DNA of 64,000 nt from Clavelina lepadiformis. Lineage: Eukaryota > Chordata > Ascidiacea > Aplousobranchia > Clavelinidae. The stretch lies in contig NC_135242.1 of the NCBI RefSeq assembly GCF_947623445.1, positions 6,138,001 to 6,202,000 of the forward strand. Reading direction: 5' to 3'. The notes below the pieces were generated by a model. The model saw only the letters and a program-made list of their open reading frames with translations, was not told the DNA's origin and did not search any database. The translations under genes were made by a program, and so were the position numbers. Positions 24,601-34,563 of this stretch are shown here, piece after piece (position 1 is the first letter of the stretch; each line of letters starts with the position of its first letter).

Positions 24601-24916
24601 TTTGGGAAAGCGTTGTGCAACTGGTGTAGGCAGCGAAACATCTGGCAAGCGACAAAAGACTAATCCAGAAGGATCCGGAACAAGTACCCCAACCAGAGAC
24701 TCTACTCAGCATGGGATCACAGAGGAAGCTGTTAGAAAATATCTGACTCACAAGCCAATAACAACAAAAGACTTGCTTAAGAAATTTAAGGCAAAGAAAA
24801 AAACAGGAATCACTAGTGAACAAATTGTAGATAAAGTTGCAAAAATTTTGAAAAAGTTAAATCCACAAAAAATTATGATGGGCGACAAAATGCACTTGTA
24901 TTTAAAGCTAACCTGA
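21613..24916 (+). CDS. GTF2F1: General transcription factor IIF subunit 1 (RAP74, TFIIF alpha)
   Basis: Large subunit of TFIIF, which binds RNA polymerase II and stabilises the pre-initiation complex in the nucleus. Exons 21613-21717, 23036-23152, 23338-24343, 24504-24916 join in phase to 546 residues (human 517). The N-terminal triple-barrel dimerisation region shows YNVMRFNAGDKID, SLSRDLSAKKIYEEEE, YFVFTQRPDCTFEAHP, DWYNFKRK and RHRTLTDEEAEEAWEKR. The middle third is a long acidic, Ser- and Lys-rich linker typical of RAP74. The last 70 residues form the winged helix (EEAVRKYLTHKPITTKDLL ... KKLNPQKIMMGDKMHLYLK) that contacts TFIIB and FCP1. The start gives MTSSRADEYLVCVPK, aligning with the family N-terminus. 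Intron 1 is 1.3 kb. AATAAA occurs about 230 bp after the stop. Confidence 0.97.
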
Positions 24917-25527
24917 TCGATCATGATTTACTGCAGACTACATTCTCCAAAATAGCTCGCCCCTTGTTTCCCATAACTCTTTATTCATTACCGCTGTAGG
25001 AAAGTTAATAAGTTAGAAAGGAATTTTAAAGTCAGTCTCAGAACTTATGTGTAGCCTACTTCATTGTAAAATTATTTGTATGTACTTCAATTTTATTTCA
25101 TAATGACTTTTTGCAGCTTTCTTGGATTTTGGTAAAAAATTTAAAATAAAATTTAATTGAAATCATTGTCTATTTAGCATGTATTTGTCAAGTTACTGAA
25201 AAAATTGTATTACTGTTAATGCAAAAATTCAACATCACTAAATACCACATTAGTAGATTGAGTCTTTTTCATAATGTATATATCAGTTAATAGTTAAAAT
25301 ATTTCATTTTCTGTGTTGATAAAATAGCACAGTCAAAATATTCATGAGGAATTGTTCTGCAGGAACCACTTTTGTGTATGAACTACTGTTTGTAACTATT
25401 TCTGCTTGCCTTAAGCACCATTTTAATGATGTTGTTTGCCTTCCTGCCTTGCTTACTGTTTTCTTTTATAATAGGGAATATGTACTTTTAATCTGCTTAG
25501 GTTCATGTGTATAGTTTTACATAAAAA
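24917..25527. other. GTF2F1 3' region and RFT1/ADAT3 promoter
   Basis: 610 bases between two same-strand genes. An AATAAA at about 25145 fits GTF2F1 polyadenylation. No other gene is visible. The spacing is too wide for a typical tunicate operon pair. Confidence 0.45.
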
Positions 25528-28500
25528 ATGGAAAAATCCAACAAAGACTTGAAAAATGTATTGCAAAGCTCATCAAAACTGGCTTCGTATAATATGATAT
25601 TGCAGGTATGGCATACTACAGGAATACAATATACAAGTTAAGCTCTCCGCCGCTGACATTTTTGTCATTGCTGATATTTTGCCAAGATTACTTTTTTGAG
25701 TACCAGTAATTTAAAACAATTTGTATCATATATTTTGTCTGCTCAGGTTTAATTATTTTCTGCTGTATTAGCATGGAGTTTACTTGCTTTATCTATCCCA
25801 TGTAATATGTTTGATCATGTCTGCTCTCCCTTATTCTAAAAGAAGAAAACCTAATGAAGACGCGCTTGTTGTACACTCACATACTGACAAGAGTCATCAC
25901 AAAGAAGGCATTAATTATGCAAATGATGCTACAGACCTTCTGCCAAACCGGAATTGGAGCTTGAAGTCAGTTGTTGCAGATGATCTTTTAACTTCGAAGG
26001 AAGCAATTGGTCTTGTTGAGGCGGTGGCTGCAGATATTTGTAGCAAGAAAGATGCATCCAAAGTTCTTCAGTTTGTTGGTGATGTTGTTCCACTTAAAGG
26101 AATGCAGCACTTGAAGAGACTTCGAAAAGTTGACAACGTCTTGCAAGTTATTTTGTTTGTGGGCTCGAAAGATTTACATGCTAAACAAGTACAAGAATTT
26201 AAAACACTTCTGATAGGAAAAAATTCTTCAAGTATGATAAGCAATACATATAAATCATTCTTCAAAGAAGTTAATGAGATGCTTGGTAAGGTATTTCTCA
26301 CTTTTATACCCACTAAACCCCCACTCACCAGACCCCAGTTTGAAATTTGCAAAAAGCATTGGCCTGTGTCATTTCATGAAGAAAAGACCATTACAAGTTT
26401 ACTAAACTGCTCAATGTTTTCTAAGATGGACTACATACAGATGGAAAGCCATATGAGGAATGCAATTAAAACTGTTTATTTTGGTAAAGCGCTCAATAAA
26501 GATCTTAGTACGGGTGTTGTGATTGTGGACCCTTCATCAAACGACACAATTGCATGTGCTTTTGATTTGACAAACATTTCATGTGGCTTAGCTAATGGTT
26601 GTACAGCAAAACACCCATTAAATCATGGAGTTATGGTTGCAATTGATTTAGTTGCCAGATCTCAAGGTGGGGGTACATACTCTTATTCCCCGTATCTCAC
26701 TAAAAGCTGCGCAGTAGGTCAAGGACTTTATTACAAGTCCTCCAATTACCCAACTTCAGCAGATGCCACCCCACAATGTGACTCAACAAAAGCAGATGCG
26801 TTGTCTGTATCTTACATTTGCACTGGGCTAGATGTGTACATTACCAGAGAACCATGTGTCATGTGCTCTATGGCGTTGCTACATTCACGCGTGAGGCGTG
26901 TCTTTTATGGTGCAAGCCATGCTGAGGGTGCTTTGGGAAGTGCTTACAAAATACATGCCATGAAAACCCTTAATCATAAATTTCAAGTTTTTAAAGGTGT
27001 TTTAGAAGATGAATGCAACCAACTTTAAATTTTCAGTGTGGTCTTAATCTTTTATTTTAAACTTGTTGACAAAAACATGTTGCTCAAGAAATGCATATAT
27101 TCATGTGTTACAGTTTTATGAGATTGCCTTCTCCAGTTTAATTGAACAAAAATAAAACATTTTGATGAAGACGGTGAATTGTTTCAACTTGAGTTTTCTG
27201 TTGATTTATACACAAGTAGTTTGTTGTATGTAAAAGCTAGAGAGGTTAAGTGGCTTGTCAAACTATGAGATATACATTAAACCGACCCATGCAATAACAA
27301 ATAATTTAATTAGTGAAAAAACAAATCAGTAACTATAGTGAGGTATCTAATAAAAAGGCTTTGACTGAAAGTTACACCAATACGGTATCAAAAATTAACT
27401 AAAAATGTGTGTATAAATTTTATACTATAAAATGTCTCAACAATAAAAATATCGATAAAAGGGAGAAAAGATTATGTACTCAATAGTTTTGATATAAAAC
27501 ATCAAACGTGTTAATTTGTTAAATTCTCTTTGTTTCAGCTGTCATTCCGGGTGCTAACATTTCTCCTTAATGCATTTATATTGCGATATGTCACCAAGGA
27601 CATTCTTGGCATTGTCAATGTTCGCCTAGTTCTGCTGTATGGTACAATAATCTTCATGTCAAGGGAAGCGTTCAGGAGGTAGTTACAATAGTCTAGCTAA
27701 AAATAAATTTAAGGATGTTTTGTGTTTTTATCCATATCATATACCTTACAATCTTTATTGGCTTTAGAGCATGTTTAAGTACGGAAACAAGCAGCTCTGC
27801 AGATAAAGGAGGACATAGCAAGGCACTTTATTGGTCACAAACTATAAATCTATTGTGGTGCATGTAAGTTTTAATCAGCTGGAGTACATTTGGTTTTAAC
27901 AAATTTTTTTCTTGTCTTATTAAAATGTAGCAAGTCATAAATACCATAAGCTGCTGAACACAAACAAATGTGTAAGCTGGTGTTGGATTTAACACTAGTT
28001 GTATTCAAGACAGAGCAGCTTTGACAACGCAACCAAATTTTCCCAGTTATTTTCAGTAATTAAACAGTTTAAACTTAATTTTTTTAAACTTTGCTTTTTC
28101 TGTTTTGTAGGATACCGGTGGGCTTGGTATGCATGGTTCTGTTAATTTACTGCTGGGCATATCTGTTTGAAAACCCTGATCCCCTTGCTGTACCATACTA
28201 TGGGATAGCTGTACTTGTGTTTGGATTTTGTGCATGGATTGAATTGTTTGCAGAACCTCTCTGGATAATTGGTCAAACTTTTCTTTTTGTAAAATTGAAA
28301 GTGATCAGTGAAGGATTGGCAATTCTTGTAAAGACCATTGTTACAGTCTTGTTAGTTGTTTGGTATCCACAGTGGGGACTCATATCATTTTGCTGTGCTA
28401 TGGTGCGTATAGGTATTGTACTAGTTCGATTTAATAGTAACACAAACTCTATAAATGTTGTGTAACAAATCGCATGAGTAGAATAGAAGAAGATGCTAAC

Positions 28501-30506
28501 ATGTCAGTAGTCAAGACATTACGGTAGTGAGCACAAGAACTCTGCATGTTAAGATTTTTGAGCTCTTTTTTAGTTTCACCGTTGCATTCTGCTTATTTTT
28601 AATGTCACAGGTGGCCTTTTCAATCACTTACATTGCAGTATATTATGGATATTTCTTTTGGTTTATAACATCTGGAAAGGTGAAACAGATAGAAGATTTT
28701 CCTATTCATTCAGTTCGTGATTTCTTTCCAAAACTTCACTTGGATGTTCCACTCGTTAATATAAATGCTGCTAAACTCACCGTGAGTTTTTTTAAGCAGT
28801 CAGTCTTGAAAGGGTTGCTAACTGAAGGTGAAATCTGGGTTTTAGTCATGGTTACTATCAATGATTTTATTTTGAAATGAACTTTATTGCAGTTGGTTGA
28901 GGTTCGTTGCTTAACTTAGCTTTTTTTATCTATTATACCTTTCAACCTATATTTTTGGATGAACATTGTTCAAGCTTTCGGTGTGAAGGCTTTTGAATTC
29001 AACTATTAATTTTAGGTGAAAGATATATTATGACAGTGCTGAATGTGCTGTCTTTTGCTGATCAAGGCGTGTATGATATTGTCAACAACCTTGGTTCACT
29101 AGTGGCAAGGTGAAGTAAAAATAAATTTGCATTTGTTTTAATTTGCGAGGAACACTGAGCACATTTACCTAAAGCGATAAAGTAAAGAAATTATTTTGAC
29201 ACTTCATTGCACATATTACAGGTTTATATTTTTGCCTATCGAGGAGAGTTTTTATCTTTTCTTCGTGAAAACTCTCAAGCGAGGTGAAGATGCCAACCAA
29301 CAAACGCCAGTAATAACACCTTGAATTTATTCCATTGTTATTATTGTTAAGGTTTCCTGTTGAATGTACTTGTGAGCCTTTGAAAGCAATAGCGCTATAA
29401 ATGGTACCTGGAAAAAGTATTATTGACATTCTTGTCTATTTTGGTACATTCCTTTGCGCAACATTGGTTATCAGCTAATATCATCTGTTGGCAGAATCAG
29501 GTGCTAGCCATATCACATGTTTTATTTTGTCTCTTGCGCTTGGTGGTCTTGATTGGCTCAACGATCTTAGCATTTGGTCTACCCTATTCATACCTTTTAC
29601 TGGACCTTTATGGTGGAACCATCCTTAGTAGTGGTAAGATTTTAGTTTTTAGATTTGTAATTTCTTTGCAATTACTAGTCATTATTTTTCATGCAATAGA
29701 AGAATATATTGACAAATTTAACAATTATTGATAATTGTATGATTTTCTAGGTACTGGCCCACTATTGTTAAAATTTTACTGCCTTTATGTCCTCGTCATT
29801 GCAATCAATGGAACGACAGAATGTTTTGTGTTTGCTGCTATGAGCCAGAATGAAGTGGAAAAGTAAGAAGATGACGTGACATTACAAATTTAAGGCTAAA
29901 TAATTTTCATATTTACTTCAATTAATAAAGTCATAATTGAGAATGTGCGCAAACTGTTTCTTTAGCTACAACAAAAAGATGTTGCTGTTTTCTTTTTTAT
30001 TCCTCACCACCTCATATTATCTGACGATCTTGGTTGGTTCAGTCGGGTTCATTTTGGCCAATTGCTTGAACATGTTGGCCAGAATCATCCACAGTATAAT
30101 TTTTCTCAAAAGGTAGTTACATGCGGTTAAAAATTTCGTGAACTGGTGTTTATGAAGAAAAATAAATTGAAAGAAAATTTGCGTTTATGATAATCTATGT
30201 TTTTCTAGATTTTACAAGAAAAGTCGGATATCTTCACCATTGCATGGATTGATCCCCAGACCTGTTGTACTGGTGACCTTGGCCGTGTCTTTCCTGATAT
30301 GCAGTTTTTCAGAAAGCCAGCTTTGTTGCCATAGAGGCTGGATTTTTCGAGTAGTCCACATCAGTGTAGGCGCCATTTGTCTATGTGCTGTTGCAGTGAG
30401 CGTGTTTTACTTCGAACGTGAAGTCGTAACTTTTTTGCGTGAACAGTATTTTTCGAAATCAGCAAAAAATCAAAACGAAAGGGTTTCAGCGACAAAATCC
30501 AAATAA
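25528..30506 (+). CDS. RFT1: RFT1, ER membrane protein of N-glycan assembly
   Basis: Polytopic ER protein needed for dolichol-linked Man5GlcNAc2 to be used in the lumen; whether it is the flippase itself is debated. Eleven exons join in phase to 566 residues (human 541): 25528-25605, 27539-27678, 27768-27863, 28111-28402, 28611-28827, 29016-29109, 29222-29309, 29495-29633, 29751-29862, 29966-30112, 30209-30506. Signature stretches: [126 protein letters not shown] and [13 protein letters not shown]. The short first exon ([13 protein letters not shown]...) lines up with the N-terminus of human RFT1. Intron 1 (1.9 kb) contains the whole ADAT3 gene on the same strand. Confidence 0.97.
25817..27028 (+). 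CDS. ADAT3: tRNA adenosine deaminase accessory subunit ADAT3, intronless, nested in RFT1 intron 1
   Basis: Non-catalytic partner of ADAT2; the heterodimer converts A34 to inosine in the anticodon wobble position of several tRNAs. A single exon encodes 403 residues from the ATG at 25817 ([12 protein letters not shown]). Upstream in-frame codons lack an ATG back to a stop at 25769. The N-terminal half is the ADAT3-specific tRNA-binding region. The C-terminal cytidine/deoxycytidylate deaminase fold shows NHGVMVAID, where Val (about residue 272) replaces the catalytic Glu of the HxE motif, then [23 protein letters not shown] with zinc ligands Cys347 and Cys350 beside His270, and [16 protein letters not shown]. 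Loss of the Glu is normal for ADAT3. AATAAA follows at about 27152. The gene has no introns of its own, as in human, where ADAT3 is also nested in another gene. Confidence 0.96.
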   Translation: MSALPYSKRRKPNEDALVVHSHTDKSHHKEGINYANDATDLLPNRNWSLKSVVADDLLTSKEAIGLVEAVAADICSKKDASKVLQFVGDVVPLKGMQHLKRLRKVDNVLQVILFVGSKDLHAKQVQEFKTLLIGKNSSSMISNTYKSFFKEVNEMLGKVFLTFIPTKPPLTRPQFEICKKHWPVSFHEEKTITSLLNCSMFSKMDYIQMESHMRNAIKTVYFGKALNKDLSTGVVIVDPSSNDTIACAFDLTNISCGLANGCTAKHPLNHGVMVAIDLVARSQGGGTYSYSPYLTKSCAVGQGLYYKSSNYPTSADATPQCDSTKADALSVSYICTGLDVYITREPCVMCSMALLHSRVRRVFYGASHAEGALGSAYKIHAMKTLNHKFQVFKGVLEDECNQL

Positions 30507-32356
30507 ATTTTGAATTGTTTTAGCGTTTTGTAGGCTATACAATCAATATTACCTAATGATGAGGAGAAAACTATTTCTTAACATTTTCTAGCGCTTACCA
30601 CATTTTGCCTTTACTTTAAATCGCAAATCAATGGCTATAAAACCACTGAGTTGCATCACGTGCGGTCGTTATAAAAATCGGTGCGGTAGTTTATCTTGAG
30701 TTGCATTAGATTCGGTTGTATTCATCGAGAACAAATATTGCGCTTTTGTTGGCCAATTTATCAGTACGTTGTATGAATCCCACTCTTTAAGATGCCACCA
30801 ACTCCCAGAAAATAAACAGATTTACCCCCATTCATGTGTGTTAATTTAAACCGATGAAAGTACGTCGGGTTGAAACTATATTTCACCCGAGTGGTTTTGG
30901 ATTGCTAAGCTCGAAAGTCGTCGAGGTAGTAATTTTAAGGAAGAATGCTGTTCTGTATGCGTGAGGCTTTATTTGTTAAAGACAGGACCGTAACTAGATG
31001 TATATTATACCAGTGATGTTAGTCGAATGGGAACTATTGTTTCGACCGAACGGCTGTGTCGTTTGATGTTTTGTGCCTTGCATTAGCTTCTGTGTTGTTG
31101 TCTTCACGTTAGATGAGGCATTGCGTTACGTATTATTTGCATCGTTTATTGTTAGCACGTTGTGACCGCTTACAGGAAAAATGCTCAACCCACAGCGCGA
31201 AAACTTTCAAAACCGTGGCAGTAAAATTGCTACTGTAGCGTGATGTGCTGTCAGCAGCTGTTTTCATCTTTGGGTAGCCGCTAGAAAAACTGGATGTATT
31301 TGCGAAAGCTATCAACATTAACCAATACCCGGATCACGAAAAGGTTTATTTGTGTAGCCATTACATAATTGTAAAACGAAAAGTATCCTGTGTACATTTG
31401 ACCGATGGAATTATACATACGTTCTATTACCTGAGAATTCTGGTTCATGGAGTAAGGAATAAGAGATCTACTAGACTAGACAGTAAGAATAGCTAAAACC
31501 CGTTGGCGTTAACGTTTGGTACATACTGTAGAGAAAGAATTAATTTGTAACGAGATATGAGAACAGTATAGTCTATTTGCGTTTTTATGTATTTCTCAAA
31601 CAGTTAAATTTAGCTTTGGTATGTGCGTTCGGAACGTCACTGAATTTTTGGTCACGCTATTGGTAACAATCGACTGAAAGCTGTAACTCAGCGTGCAGCA
31701 TGCATGACCAACGTTTCGTGCCAAAGCTCAGGACAAATTCGGTGCTTTGGTGGCATTTTGGCGAAAATGCTGTGGGAGTATACTGATTTTTTCTCAGCTG
31801 AGATTTAAACTGATAACGTAATTGAGTCAATTTTAAAAAATAGATTAGATAGACAAAAGACTGCCTTACATTTCGCAGTGAATAAGATTATGTAAAAAAT
31901 CGATTCGATTGTTTAATAGATAATAAGCAGTCTCATGAAATAGTCGAGTTGCTACGGTGGTGTCAACAGGCATGACAAGACTTCCGGTCGTGTGCTGTCG
32001 TAAACGTTTCGGATCATATGACAAACCTGCATGGTTTTAGCTGAAACACACATTGCAGAAGTCAGATCTCTCAAAGTAAAATATGACCTGCCTAATTAAA
32101 ACTAGTAAGCTATGTATTGGTGTAATATTTGTAAAGATCAACCAAGCTCGACGCTCTGTTGACTTAAAAACAAAGTTGCAAACATTAGGCGACCATAGAG
32201 CAATTGGAATTGTACAGTATCGTAAACTAAGCTCGGTTAAATTCATCATTTTTGACGTTTTCAGTAAGATTTATAACTTTGCTTGTGGCGTAGGAAAAGA
32301 AAGACAAAGGCAAACTGTCTGTTAAATATAGATTATGATATGTTTATGAAAGCAAT
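30507..32356. other. Intergenic region after RFT1
   Basis: 1.85 kb with no motif-bearing reading frame on either strand. It presumably includes the promoter of the gene that starts at 32357. Confidence 0.45.
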
Positions 32357-33089
32357 ATGGTTTCTCAACGCAAGTTTATTGTTTTGAAAAAGGCTTATCA
32401 ACTTCAACAAACGGTAAGGAAACTTTTGTTTATAAGTGTGTCAGCATATATTAGATGATTACGTTTTAACTAAACGTGCATAACTTTGTGTGTACTGGCA
32501 CGAGTATCTAATAGGATTCATCAAATTTGTCAATTTTGCTTGGCTAATTATTATGTGTCAATTTAGAAGATAAATTGATTTTTTCCAGGCCTTGACCTTT
32601 TCAGTTTTCTGCATCATTTTGATGTCAATTATGGCTGTTTATAACATGTGGAAAGAGTTATATCTCCGCCTCGGCATCCTGAACTACGAAAGGAGAATTA
32701 AGGTTGCTGAAGATAAGAGTGAGCTTCTTGGAAGAAATATTATTTTAGGAGGAGAGTGCGCCACTTTAAAACACAAAGACTTTGTTACTGATTTCCGATA
32801 CGCGGTGGAACTTTATCGATGGGAAGGTTGGGCCTGTTACTGCGCGCAATGGGGCCTGAACTTTGAGATGGATCACATCGAGACTGCTAATTACAGCTCA
32901 CAAGTATTTCTGTATTCGTCTATGACTTGCGAGACTCTTCGGACATGCCACGCTTGGCTGGCGTTGGCTAATATCTTCATCGCTTTAAGTTGGTTAACAT
33001 TTTACAAATATTTGTGCTCAAAAACGCGCTTGAAAAAACGCTTTGCATCCAAGAAACTGGAAAAAATTTTACCGACCTCTTTCGTGTAA
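32357..33089 (+). CDS. Unrecognised two-exon membrane protein, 185 aa
   Basis: I do not recognise this protein. Exons 32357-32413 (MVSQRKFIVLKKAYQLQQT) and 32589-33089 join in phase with GT-AG borders. The product has a hydrophobic helix near the N-terminus (FSVFCIILMSIMAVY), a roughly 95-residue middle part with several Cys and aromatic residues (ECATLKHKDF, WEGWACYCAQWGLNF), a second helix (HAWLALANIFIALSWLTFYKYL) and a basic tail (KTRLKKRFASKKLEK). The order QVFLYSSM then a late helix is faintly reminiscent of TMEM179-like proteins, too weak to name. AATAAA follows at about 33776. Near the 3' end an overlapping frame (32990-33175) encodes another hydrophobic stretch, so the C-terminus could differ if an intron or frameshift is missed. 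Confidence 0.6.
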
Positions 33090-34563
33090 TAATCGCTATA
33101 TTGTGTGCTATAATGGCGTTTTACTGGACTGCTGCAGAACGAATTGGTTTTAATTTCTTTATGAATTATGAGTAAAAAGATAAGCTACATATGCAAGCTT
33201 TAATTCTTTGTTTAGGTGATGTTTTCGCTGAAACGGCATGTCAAAAACTATTTATGTACGGCGTTTAGAGTATCCTATATCCGTATTTTACCATGCAATA
33301 ATAATATCTTTTTTCGTGTTTGATATTTACGCAACATGAAATATATTCTGAAACGTTGATTTAGAAAACAGTTGCTGTATAAGAGTTTCATAAACATTTT
33401 TTGTGCAAGAAGATATACGGGCAACCGTTTATATCAGTATGCTTACGGTATCTTCGAGTTTGCGAAGAAAAAATTGAAACTACATATGGTGCACAATATT
33501 TAAAAGCGTTTTTGAGGCTGGAATGCTATATTGTTTGTAACGATAAATATTTTCTAAATTTTATCATATTTTTTTTGGTTTATTTTTCGCCCGTGACTGT
33601 ATGGAGCGAAAAATTATGATTTTAATCTAAATGCAGACTGATGAAATAAGAAATAATAGTAAACAGTGAAATTTGAATTTAAATTTGTGAAATTGTAACA
33701 CTAGTTATTTTCACCTGCGCCAAATATTTTCCAAATTATAGAAACTCAAAAAACATTGTAAGATGACTTTGGCACAAATAAAAATGTTTATTTAATGGAA
33801 AAAATTGTCTGCATTTTATGAGATTTGCGGTTTGTCATGATAAGCAGAAACGCACATATTCCTTAGACTAATGTTGGCAAACTTTTTGAGCCATCTCACA
33901 TGGGTAAATGCAATTGTTTTTCTTCTTTAGGCAACCGATGTAAGCTGATTGTGCCATTGAAACCGTGACTTCACAAAATTTTGTCCGCGAATTTTTGGAC
34001 GACAGCGTGACCACTGCCCTTTATCTTTAGCTCAGGTGACGGAAAAACGGCTTATACAAAGAAATGGAAATTGTGCTACATTTTCCGTAACTGTTTTGTA
34101 TCTTAGACCTATACACCAAACCTAACAGCGTGTTTTGCACCACGGTATCGAATGTGTTCGCGTTACTATAAGGTTATTTATTGAAAAAGATATGGACAAA
34201 AGAAAATAAAACAAAGATACAACAAGTATAAAAACGCTAAATAGAGTAATCACAAAACATGTTAATTAAACGCGTTTCCAATAATGTATGTTTATTATTT
34301 AGCAAAGGAAAACCGATTTTTTTAAAAAACAAACGTGCATATATACTGTATGAAATGATGCAAAACCTTAATCACTGCAAAAACATAACATAACATAACA
34401 TGTTTTCTTGATGCGAATATGATATCAATAGAACGTTTCATCAGAAATAATAATTTCAAAGCAAGTGGACCCGGTGTTGAAGATGATGCCGCAACAATGC
34501 CTCTTTGTCATAACATAACAAGTGCTCTGCTAAAAAAAAATCGGAATAGTTCACCAAAAAATT
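33090..34563. other. Intergenic region between convergent genes
   Basis: About 1.5 kb between the 3' ends of the membrane-protein gene (+) and the first SEA/EGF gene (-). It contains AATAAA near 33776 and a short (ATAAC)n tract at about 34382-34403. No gene is visible. Confidence 0.45.

Noticed and set aside
25784..25816. Eleven extra N-terminal codons of ADAT3
   Set aside because: They begin at TTG, not ATG; the first ATG is 25817. They could be translated only if spliced from RFT1 exon 1, treated as a separate finding.
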